Origin: Tetragonia tetragonoides
Lineage: Eukaryota > Streptophyta > Magnoliopsida > Caryophyllales > Aizoaceae
NCBI GenBank assembly: GCA_038025085.1
Contig: CM076144.1
Location: forward strand, 20,157,501 to 20,221,500
Reading direction: 5' to 3'
DNA length: 64,000 nt
Below the pieces are notes generated by a model. It was not told where the DNA came from. It worked only from the letters and a program-made list of their open reading frames with translations, and searched no databases. Within the stretch, counting starts at the first letter, position 1. Every line of letters begins with the position of its first letter. Shown piece after piece: positions 1 through 9,846 of this stretch. The position numbers and the translations under genes were made by a program.

Positions 1-101
<101 letters not shown>

Positions 102-115
102 AGATCATATAATAT

Positions 116-190
116 GGGTGTTATTATTTACCGCCACAAAATTACTGCCTACCGCCCTTAGAAATTACAATTTTGCCCTTTTTCACATTT
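116..190 (+). repeat. MULE-1 left terminal inverted repeat
   Basis: This pairs with 6300-6370 in reverse complement with scattered mismatches, and similarity fades into a shared CACTCATCCTC-rich tract. Because the transposase start codon lies at 293, the TIR probably also holds the promoter and start of the 5'UTR. That role is inferred from position. Confidence 0.88.
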
Positions 191-292
191 TCACTCATCC
201 TCTCCCTCTCTAACTCTCACACCAATTCTCCCTCTCTACCACCCACTCTCATACCCAACCTTCATCAACATTCACTCAAGCAACGGCCGCGG

Positions 293-3200
293 ATGTCTGC
301 CGGCGACCAGGAAGTGTCGTCGACGGTGGCGGAGGTAAATTTTTTTTTGCGCATATTTTTGCACGGGCGTCCGTGTTTTACGACCATTCCATGGAACAGG
401 CGTCTGAAATTTCCGCCTAGACCATGGACGGGCCGTAAATCAAGGACGCCTTCACCATGGTTTAGGCGTCAATCACGGACGCCTACACCATGGTTCAGGC
501 ATCTGAGATTTACGCCTCGACCATGGCCTAGGCGTCCGTGATTTCCGCTTCTTCCATGGTTCACGCGTAAATTTCAGACGCCTGTCCCTTGGTTCAGTCG
601 GTTTTGATAGACGTTTAAATTTAAGATTAAGCTAACATTGTTTTCGTTGTTTTCGTTAGGTTCCTTTGGAGCAGTTCGGTGGTGATGGTGTTGATTACAG
701 TACGCATTTCGTCACTGACGAGTTATTTGATAGTGATACAGATGCAATTAATTGGGCAAAACAAATTGCCCTTACTATCGGGTTTGAGTTGATAATTTCG
801 TCACACAAGAAAAATAGAAGCGTAAAATTGTTAAGATGCAATCGAGGTGAACGCTACATAGGGGAATTAAGAGACTTAGATATTGCTGCTCAGAAGAATT
901 CGAAAACAAAGGCTTGTAAATGTACGTTCCAGTTAAGAGCTCAGCAAGTGTATGGGTCCAGTAGTTGGATGATTGTCACATTGCCTGGGATTAGAGGTAC
1001 GCACAACCATGACTTTGCTGTGTTTCCTGAGGGATATCGTCAGATGAGTGGTCTTAGTCCTGGGTCAAAGCAACTCGTTCGTGACATGACTTCGGCACAA
1101 ACAAAGCTATGTGCTATCTTGGCCGCTATTAAGGAAAAATTTCCCGAGGACAATGCAACTAGACGACATGTGTACAACTACAGAGATCGTATAAGGAAAC
1201 TTGATTTTGAAGAGAGAGATGTCATTGGTCAGTTTCATCATTTAGCTGGGGAGAATAAGTACGTACATTGGACAAGAGCCGACTGAGCTACTAATGAGGT
1301 AACTCACGTGTTCATGGCACACCCTACATCAATTCAGTTACTTTGGTCTTTTCCTTGGTTGATTGGCTTAGATTCCACGTACAAAACAAACAAGTATAAG
1401 ATGCCGTTTCTTGAGATAGTGGGGATGACTCCAAGCAATAAGAACTTCCTCATAGCTTATGCCATTATGAAGGATGAGACTGAGGCAAGCTATGCGTGGG
1501 TCTTAGATAAGTTGAGGATGCTTATTGGAAATGATGTACACCCAACAGCAATTTTGACCGATCGTGAGCTAGGGTTGATGACACCTATTAGAGAGATATT
1601 TCCCGACAGTGCCCATTTGCTCTGTACATGGCACATTAACAAAGTCGTTGAAGACAAAGTGTACAGACTTTGTGGAAAAGATAAGCTCGCCGCGCAGAGG
1701 TTCAAGAACGGGAGGTGAAAATTTATCATGGAAGCTTCCACAGAAGCTGAGTACGATAGAGCAGTGCGTATGATGAAGGATAGTTGGAGGAATTACCCTC
1801 ACGTGATATCCTATGTAGAGGAGACCTGGTTGAGATATAAAGAGATGTTTGTAGCTGCATGGACGAATAAGGTGCTACACCTTGGCAACACTACGACTTG
1901 CAGGGTGGAGAGTGCACATGCCGCACTAAAACAGTGGTTGAACTCCTCAACTGAAGCTTTGGACAATGTTTGGAACAAGGTCAACAAGTCAATCGAGTCA
2001 CAAATAACTGAGATCAAGTACACACTTGAAGAGTGCAAAAGACGAAGAAGTGTGATGTACTCGGGTTTCCCATTCAACTATCTGACCGGGTATGTTTCCC
2101 ATTACTGCTTAGAAATATTATCGGATGAGTTGAAGAGGATGAGAGAATTGAGTCACCAAGTATTTGATCGTTGCGGTTGTGTATTGAGATCCACTCATCA
2201 GATCCCGTGTGCGTGTGAGTTGAAAACGGCCACGGATACGGGCACGCCAATTAGCTTGAATAGTGTCCACAAATTTTGGCGAACACTCATTATTAGTGAT
2301 GCAATGGAGATTGCTACGCTTGACATGACTGAGCATCCATCTGAGGACCATCGATACTTTCACTCTCTCGTCGACGAGGTTAACTCAAGCGACCGGGCAG
2401 TTGTGCGCAACATATCTGTCCTTATGAATGAGCAGCTTCATCCTGAGGAAGCGAGTTACGTCGAGCCGGAAGCGAACACGACAGTCAGAGGTCGACCGAG
2501 AGGGAGTTCCTCTACCAGACGTGATCCTAGTTCATGGGAGTACTCCCAGAGGGGTCGTGGTCACCCTAGGTCATCCAGTTCGAGCCGCGGGCGTGGTCGT
2601 ACCTCATCCTCATCGAGTAACGTCGTGCGGAGTACTGGTATGAAAACCCATAATTTATTAACATGTACATAATGTTGTTCATTACTTTTTGATAAGTACT
2701 ATTAATGACTTTCTATTATATTGTCTTGCAGCTGGACACGGAATAGATATCACTGAATTCTATCATGTTAACAAAATTCCGGGAATCATCATACCTTTCA
2801 TTGAAGGATATCTCGATGTGCTTGGGGATGGTAATTGCGGTTTCCGTGTCATTGCGGACTACGTTTTCGGAGACCAAGAGCAATGGCGATTGACGAGAGT
2901 TTGCATTGCAAATGAACTCTTAGCTAACCGAGCATTGTACGAAAGCATATACGTTGACGGGGTCGACGCTGGTTATCGCCGTATTATGTGGGACGGAGGT
3001 GTGTGTAACGATGATCACTGGATGATAGTACTTGAGGATTTGTTCCTGATTGCCAACCTCTTCAATGCAGCGATTATGTTATTCGGATACGGCAGCGGAA
3101 GGGGGTTATATTCTTGTTACACAGTGCTACCGTTGCAAGCACCTTCGACTGCTACACGTCCAAGTAGGGAAATTGTCATAGGTCATTTAGGTGATTCGTA

Positions 3201-3354
3201 CATGCATTATATCCGTCTGAATTTAGCCTCAGATTTTCCTGTTCCTCCGATATGCGCAGCATGGTTTACTTCCCGTTCTGATAGTGTCGCTGGTTGGGAG
3301 CAAATGTATGTTAGGCGAAGAGCACATTGGGATCGTTTAGCGAGGTCGACGTAA
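293..3354 (+). pseudogene. FAR1/MULE transposase fused to OTU cysteine protease, two in-frame stops
   Basis: Three exons join in frame: 293-334 (14 codons), 660-2637 and 2732-3354, with GT-AG introns at 335-659 and 2638-2731, about 880 codons. Exon 2 has the N-terminal FAR1-like DNA-binding region (CKCTFQLRA, GTHNHD), the MULE transposase core with D in GLDSTYKTNKYKMP, D in LTDRELG and E in CRVESAHAALKQW, and a SWIM-type finger (CGCVLRSTHQIPCACEL). A Ser/Arg/Gly-rich linker is interrupted by intron 2. Exon 3 is an OTU-family protease with Asp in DGNCGF (2827), Cys (2836) and His in MHYIRL (3205). TGA stops at 1284-1286 and 1716-1718 lie in the same frame as the flanking homology. The second sits where Trp is expected, which suggests TGG to TGA decay. 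The exon 2/exon 3 join is phase 1 and preserves both domains, so I read it as a real fusion rather than two genes. Confidence 0.88.
389..619 (+). repeat. 33-bp CCATGG-anchored tandem array, left copy
   Basis: CCATGG occurs at 389, 422, 455, 488, 521 and 554, exactly 33 bp apart, with a seventh degenerate unit (CCTTGG) at 587. Each unit holds a short GGCGTC...GACGCC-type inverted motif. The whole array lies inside intron 1 (335-659) of the transposase-OTU gene. Read as protein it would give 11-residue repeats starting PW, but the splice sites place it in an intron. Confidence 0.92.
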
Positions 3355-3590
3355 TTGAATGTTTTGCGTGATTGTTATATTTTTCTACTTATATCATTGT
3401 CACATTTTTGTGTGATTGTTATATTTTGCATGTTATATTTTTTCGTGATTATTGGAGGTAAATAAAACAACAAATTACAATAAAACAAAAAAGGTAAATA
3501 AGAAACAACAAATTACAATAACACAAATAAATAACAATAACAATGAAACTCTTATATAAATATATAACAAATTCATCTAGGGTCAATACA
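3355..3590. other. Spacer between convergent MULE-1 genes
   Basis: This is AT-rich sequence between the stop of the OTU domain and the stop of the convergent plant-mobile-domain gene, with AATAAA-like motifs on both strands. It is probably the shared 3'UTR and polyadenylation zone. No other coding potential was seen. Confidence 0.5.
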
Positions 3591-5599
3591 TCATTTGGCA
3601 GCCCGCCAATTTCTCATATACTCCTCCATAATCGATCGAGAACCTTCCGCTTGCTCCGGAGGAATCAAACTAATGAAAGACTCAGCTGCGACGGCTAGAC
3701 GATTCACCCACTGCAAAAAAGTAACAATGAGTGTGAGTTCAGAGATATGTAATACGTAAAAAAATATATATTTTAGTTAATCACTTACATAATCGCTGTT
3801 GGATCGTGGAGGAATCACAAATCCAGGTGCTGCATCGTCACGTGTCAGCAGAGGGTGGGAGTGACGGTAGTACCATGCGAGGTAGTCATCCGTACATGCT
3901 GTGGGATCTGACGTGGATGCCTAAAACCCATGGAGACCAAGAATGTAACCTCCCGGGAACATACGCCAGGAATCAGAAGATACTCGTACGGGGTAGACAA
4001 CCTTGTACGAACGACTGCTCCATGACCTGATCGCTCTCTCTGGCCTAGTGATCGGGAAAGGGATACTCTGTACGTACCCGATTTGTCGTAAACAACGACC
4101 AGGCATGTACGGTTCGATAATATCCCGATACCGTAGCCACCCCATGAATACAGTCCTCAGTACAGATGCAACCGGGTCAGAACCGTAAGGCAGCCACACC
4201 ACCTACATAGAAATGTTCAAGTTACGGTGAAGTAAAAAAAACATAGCAAACGACGAAATAAATCATGAACACCGATAACTGCATGACGTACCTCTGACGC
4301 TCGCAGCTGATCCAAGCGTCTACGTAAGGAGCACAGTCGACCCACGTCCTTGCCCTCAGCCTGGGCACTCCATACGCACGCACGGGGAGCCTCGCCGTCC
4401 CCGACAACCATTCGCTCCCGATGAGGTCGGAAGCAGGGAAAGTACTCGTATATCCATGCCTGGAGGAGAGTTAGGCATCCGCAGATGCCCTGAGAATCCC
4501 CCCGACTAGCTATACCGAGCTGACGATATAGGAAGGCGAGGGCAGCAGATCCCCAAGAGAACTCATGCGCCGTTCCGACACCGTCCCTCACCTCCATCAC
4601 GCAGGAGGGTCTAATACGGTTACCACTCTTGTCGACAAACAAGGTGGATCCAATAAGTAACCACATCCAAGCTATCGCCTGGATGTCCTCCATTCGGTCA
4701 TCCACTAGGCAAAGGTCAAAAATCGACTCCGTGAGGACCCCACCGCCCTGCCAGTAGCTAAACATCAGTTCATCTCAGGTGACCCCGAGAACCTCCATGG
4801 CCGTCGTCTGCAGCTGCCCATCCCGTCCCTCACTGGAAACGAGCTGTCCCTCTACAGGAATCCGAAGAATATGCCATACATCGTGCAACATGATCGTCAT
4901 CTCTCCGAACGGCATGTGGAACGAGTTCGTATCCGGCTGCCACCTTTCAACGAATGCAGATATCAGGGGGAAGTCAATATGTCTGAACATAATGTCTGTC
5001 ATGTGTGATAACCCAGTCCCCTCGATCTGGGCCCTCACCTCGGCCGACATCTCCGCTCGCCACTCACTCAGCCGCTGACAGACACTGAATCGGTTCTGAC
5101 ACTTCAAGAGACCCCTCGTCTCTCCCTTCCACATACGAGACGCTACGTGGCCCAGGAAGCTCGGTATGACGCTATCATCCGCCGGCCCACCGGGCACAGC
5201 CCCTGTAACAAGCCACGTAGTGTCGTCCTTCGCTCTAGATCGTTTGCTAGTACTGAACGACCCAGTACTAACAAATCTACCGCCTCTGCCCTTCACCACG
5301 CGCCAATCTGAGGATGATTCGACGCCAACCTGATCATCGTCCATGGACTGATCCCCGGAGTAGAACTCGCTAGCTTCGTAATCGTGTTGCTCAGCAGTCA
5401 TCTCCCTCATCCGAATTGCCTCTCTCTGTCTCCGTACAGAGGCATCAATCCCGCGCGTCCTCGTGTGACGCGGTCCTGAACCAGCTAGTTCACTGAATAA
5501 CCTCGGCACCGATTTACCGGCTCCTCCCCTCTATCATTTCACATTTTTAATTAATTAAACAATAATCAGTAATAAATAATTAAAATAATAATTGACAAC

Positions 5600-5718
<119 letters not shown>

Positions 5719-5756
5719 TTTTTTTTTGTCTCGGGCGTCTGCTACAGACGCCTCCC

Positions 5757-5955
5757 CCATGGTTGAGTCGTCTGCGACTGGCGCCTCACCCATGGGTGAG
5801 GCGTCTGCCGATCTCGACTCACCCATAGGTGAGGCGCCTGCCGATCTCGACTCACCCATGGGTGAGTCGTCTGCGACAGGCGCCGCACCCATGGGCGAGG
5901 CGTCTGCCGATCTCGACTCACCCATGGGTGAGTCGTCTATTGCAGACGCCCAACT
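5757..5955 (-). repeat. 33-bp CCATGG-anchored tandem array, right copy
   Basis: CCATGG (once CCATAG) occurs at 5757, 5790, 5823, 5856, 5889 and 5922, exactly 33 bp apart. Units are more homogeneous than in the left array and many are extended palindromes (TCACCCATGGGTGA). In reverse complement a unit aligns with a left-array unit over CCATGG, the AG.CG core and GACGCCT, about 20 of 33 positions. It lies in intron 1 of the minus-strand gene, mirroring the left array. Confidence 0.92.
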
Positions 5956-6226
5956 CTCCGAACTCGAAAAAACGACACCCAACTCACAAATCAATCAACA
6001 CAACTTCAAACAACACAAATTCAATTCAATTGTCTATAAACCGCGAATAAAAACACTCCTATATCAACACATTTCGTAAAAATCAAAGCAAATTAGAGTA
6101 AATAAAGCAAAAAAAATTCGAATGTATACCCCCGCGCCGCTATGCTCGCCGCCTCCGTCCCCGTCGCCGCCTCTGCCGCTGCCACTAGCCCCTGACATTT
6201 CCGTTGTGGTGGTGGTTTTGCCGGTG

Positions 6227-6310
6227 TGAGGATGAGTGAGGATGAGTGAAGATGAGTGAGTGAGGATGAGTGAGGATGAGTGAGTGAGGATGAGTGAGGA
6301 TGAGTGAAGG
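6227..6310. repeat. GGATGAGTGA-type short tandem repeat next to right TIR
   Basis: Ten- to fourteen-base units of GGATGAGTGA and GTGAGTGA are repeated about eight times just inside the right TIR. The complementary CACTCATCCTC is present once at the left end, so this looks like an expansion of a TIR-internal motif, within the putative 5'UTR of the minus-strand gene. Confidence 0.85.
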
Positions 6311-6370
6311 GCAAATGGGTAATTTCTAGAGGCGGTAGGTAGTAATTTTGGGCGGTAAATAGCAATCCAC
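6300..6370 (-). repeat. MULE-1 right terminal inverted repeat
   Basis: Reverse complement partner of 116-190. It is immediately followed by the second TATAATAT target duplication at 6371-6378. Confidence 0.88.
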
Positions 6371-6488
6371 TATAATATATACATACCCAACCCGAACTTG
6401 GTAGTATGGATAGCACAGTAGCGCATCTCCCGACCCCCACCCGCTCGTCCCATTAATGACCCAAAAAGAAAAAGATCGAGAAAAGAAA

Positions 6489-6758
6489 CTAAACACCACC
6501 ATAGCCGCCGTCACAACTGCAGCTAGCGTTACCGCTACTATTAACATCACCATGGTGGCGAATCTGAGAGCTAAGGCAGCAACACATTAGACCTAATAAC
6601 ATCATGAACGCCCAAGCTGTTGCCAATGCCTGTGCCCAGCTGTTGAGGTACTCATGCTCCATATTTGTCTTAATTTCTAAAAGCTTCTCAATTGTAATAA
6701 TCTGAGCTTCAACCAGCTTATAGCTTAAAAACAAGCAGAATATATTGCTGCTTTTCAT
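6489..6758 (-). CDS. Hypothetical 89-aa protein with one membrane segment
   Basis: An ATG-initiated ORF that I do not recognise. Residues ~38-60 (WAQALATAWAFMMLLGLMCCC) form a plausible transmembrane segment, followed by a short hydrophilic Ser/Gly/Cys-rich tail. It ends about 110 bp from the target duplication of MULE-1, so the transposon may sit in its 3' flank. A TATA-like stretch lies just upstream near 6776. No paralogue or splice evidence is visible and it could be spurious. Confidence 0.3.
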   Translation of the reverse strand: MKSSNIFCLFLSYKLVEAQIITIEKLLEIKTNMEHEYLNSWAQALATAWAFMMLLGLMCCCLSSQIRHHGDVNSSGNASCSCDGGYGGV

Positions 6759-6778
6759 TATTACTTACCTAGCTGATA

Positions 6779-7127
6779 TATGGCTATGATCATAACAAAT
6801 GCATTTGAAATGGAATATAATGGAAAAATGGAATATTTTAGGGAGGGGAAAAAGAGCTGTCTTTGTGAGAAAGGAGGGATTAAAGAGATATATAGAGGTC
6901 CACATGGGAGGTGAGCTTGAAAGAGGGCCAGGCTGTGTTAGTAAAGGGGTAGCAGACTAGAAGTATAGTAGAAAATGTCTGTCACGCGAAAGACACGCAA
7001 AAAAAAAACATTATCATTCACAATATGACTAAAGAAAAATTGTCGAAAACTCCCTAACAAAATCAACTTTTTTGCAATAACCATCTTATATATTTTTTTT
7101 AATAATCACTTTTTATGAGATTTCAAC
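6779..7127. other. Non-coding spacer
   Basis: AT-rich sequence with a purine-rich patch near 6850-6910. I see no gene or repeat that I can support. Confidence 0.4.
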
Positions 7128-7136
7128 TCTTAAATC

Positions 7137-7657
7137 GAATGATTTCCTAATAAAAGGCTATATTACAAATTAATATCCAAATTAGACTGGGAGAGAAAGT
7201 ATTTCCCATGAGGGTGTCCATGTAAGCTCGGAGGATCACGAGCCTCACGATTTTTTTTTCCGTTAAACGGACAAAGTTGCTACCGTGAAGAGCGTCGTAA
7301 GGTAAGTCGCTATTGTAGATAGCGAGTTAGTGACTTAGGCTCTCGAAAGTCGCCCGCAGTGTTGGCGACTTACTCTTACTCGCTTCTTCTGCGCAAGACT
7401 TAGTCTCTGGGGAACAAAAGAAAGTTGCCAACGGGACAGCGGCTTAAGCCCACAGGATTCGCCAACTTCGATAGCTTGTTTTTGCAGTGAACTTGCCAAC
7501 AGTCGTGGCGACTTTAGCTGTTGAACTGGAAAAAAAATAAAATTGGTCTGACCTATGAACTCCCAAGTCTATGTGAACACCCTCATGGCAAAAATTTTCT
7601 ATCACAACCTAATCTAGGTATTATTTTGTAATCTAACCCTTTATTAGGAAATCATTC
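7137..7657. mobile_element. 521-bp non-autonomous Mutator-type MITE
   Basis: An exact 9-bp target duplication TCTTAAATC lies at 7128-7136 and 7658-7666. The ends (GAATGATTTCC...) are long imperfect inverted repeats of about 110-120 bp each: 7137-~7255 against ~7545-7657, including CTAATAAA, ATTACAAA and CATGAGGGTGT. The GC-richer centre (7260-7530) is non-coding with repeated GGCGACTT/GTCGCC-like motifs. The 9-bp duplication and long TIRs indicate the Mutator superfamily. The termini do not match MULE-1 or MULE-2. Confidence 0.88.
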
Positions 7658-7835
7658 TCTTAAATCATTAGGCTACTTTCTAACCAAATTTTGAGAAAAA
7701 TAATTGTTCCGCCTTCAGTCAATTTTTTGAAAAAGAAAGGTCATCAAGTACATGAACGAAATGGCCATATCTTTTAAATATTGGATAGAAAGTGTTTGAG
7801 GAGGTGATCTAAAAATTGAAACTCCATAAAAGATA

Positions 7836-8088
7836 CTCCCTCTATTCCTAATTCTTCTTTTCATTTGACTTTTGGTGGTCTTCAAGACGACACTTTGACC
7901 ATGAGTAACTATAATTCTACAACTATAAAATTTATAAAAATATGATATTTTGAAATTATAATTAAAGTTGAATCTGGTAATTGTATTTTTACTTTGCCAA
8001 TCTTTTAAATTTTTTCTTAAATTAATGGTCAAAGTTTGTATACTAAACCTCAAAGTCAAATGGAAAGAATAATTTGGAACAGAGATAG
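7836..8088. mobile_element. Stowaway-like MITE (253 bp)
   Basis: The left end CTCCCTCTATTCC and the reverse complement of the right end CTATCTCTGTTCC form TIRs extending about 35 bp to the shared CATTTGAC. The element is flanked by TA on both sides (7834-7835 and 8089-8090). CTCCCTC...TTCC termini with TA duplication are the hallmark of Stowaway (Tc1/mariner) elements. Confidence 0.9.
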
Positions 8089-8090
8089 TA

Positions 8091-9371
8091 CAATTTTCTT
8101 AGTGAACCAAATACTCAGCAACTTTGAGTAATCGTGCTTTTACAGCAAACCACATCTTAGACATAAAAGGCACCCCAAACATAACGCGACTGATGTGAGG
8201 GATGATTTCCCAATAAACACCTACAAGGCTACAAGCCTACAACCATAACTATTAGGTATAAACGCCTTCAGGATTTTTGTCCAACCTCCAGTCTTGGGAA
8301 GTTGGCTTTAAATCTCTTGAGTTTCAAGTTTTAACCGGTACCAAGCAGGCAAGCACCAAAATCAGCTTTGGGATACATCTCATGGAGATTGATCCGTAAA
8401 GGATTTGTTGAACATTTTAATAGTGGGCATGAAAACATCAGCATCTGCCGATCAGGAATGTCGCTAAAGTGAGTAAGCAGCTAAGCCTGTTTGGGATAAA
8501 TGAAGTTCTAAAGAGGGAAGATGAACAAAACCATAGGATCCAACCGCCAATTCCTCGAGTTCCTCCTTGGTCTAAGTCTCACATTTGTCCAAGGCTTCAA
8601 GCTATCCTTAGTATGTTGATCCATTATATCTACGACCTCAATCATGTCAAGTATCTTAACAATTCTATCTTGAGGTTCAACCTCCAAAGACTCGCTGCTT
8701 GAAACTTGAGATTGCAAATCTTGTTCGTCGTCACCCAGCATTCAAGTTCTTCCTTCTGCGCCTATATGTGTATATTTATCCACACACAGGTGAAAACGTG
8801 ACATGCACCAAATCAATGGTGGTCTTGGTCCATTTTCGAATCTCACAATCCTAAAGCCTTCTCGATCTTATCTGACATATATAAGATGTCATCACTCACC
8901 TTGGCAGTCATCTTTTCCCGATGTAGCTTCCTGGATAACTTCTTCAACCTTGTCTTGTACTAACGACACATGAGCACCTGTTAGAACTAATAGAATAAAT
9001 GACATCAAACTCAGCTTCAGGGTGTCATTTGTCTAAAGGGGAATGAATCACCTTCTTAAGGATAACCTGACCCATGACGCGACCTGCATCCCTTATCAGC
9101 TTCCTCTACACTGGTTTGTAGCATCTCATATGAAGACCTTCACGGGAGTAGTTTTAAAAGCATGACGTTAACACCTCACAAGCCACCGTTGATGCATGAA
9201 GGTGAAAGCAAATAGAAATAATATTAATAAGATGGAGAATCTTGAATTTGGAGGGAACTTGGAATCATATTGCCAATCGCTATGGTTATAGTATCACAAA
9301 AATACCGAGCCTTGGCAGATTTACAAAGAAACTAATATAGATGCATGAAGGGAACAAAGTGATACTCAAGG
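8091..9371. other. Intergenic, no supported gene
   Basis: Contains a 77-codon minus-strand reading frame (8508-8741; acidic N-terminus, not recognised) and patches around 8830-9150 that look like decayed coding sequence with stops in every frame. I could not assign a family. It lies downstream of the UBP23-like gene. Confidence 0.35.
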
Positions 9372-9388
9372 CCACTGACATGATGCAA

Positions 9389-9501
9389 CAACAACAACAA
9401 CAACAACAACAACCCAGGCCTAGGGCGGGGTCTGGGGAGGTCCAGATGTACGCAGTCTTACCCTAACTAGTCGCCTAGAAGAGAGACTGTTTCCGAAAGA
9501 C
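9389..9501 (-). mobile_element. 5'-truncated TS/Au-type SINE
   Basis: On the minus strand the insert runs GGGTCTTTCGG...GGGTAAGACTGCGTACATCT...CCCCAGACCCCGCC... and ends in a (TTG)n tail. These are the conserved 3' body and tail of the plant TS/Au SINE group. It is flanked by a 17-bp target duplication CCACTGACATGATGCAA at 9372-9388 and 9502-9518. At ~113 bp it lacks the 5' tRNA-related part. It sits about 330 bp past the stop codon of the UBP23-like gene. Confidence 0.9.
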
Positions 9502-9846
9502 CCACTGACATGATGCAATCCTCAAAATTGTTTCAGATGCTGATACATTAGTCAGATGGAGAGGATAACATCTTGGACCACAATATGCACACCAATTTCC
9601 AACCAACACACCATGTAGGACTCGGATTATTTGATGTAGTACTCGGAATCCTTGGTGTTTGCCTCCCAATAAATAAGAAAAACGAACTCCAGAAAGAATT
9701 GCAGATGACCAATCCAATAATCTTACTGGCGGCAACTGTAGATGACCAACCCAAGAATTGTAGATGACCAAACACCAAAAACAAAATTTCCCGATTATGC
9801 AACGCCAGCAAAACAAATTCATTCAACTGTGTAGAACAAATCTGAA

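Noticed and set aside
8508..8741. 77-codon minus-strand ORF with acidic N-terminus
   Set aside because: No recognisable family, no splice or promoter context, and the surrounding frames are full of stops.
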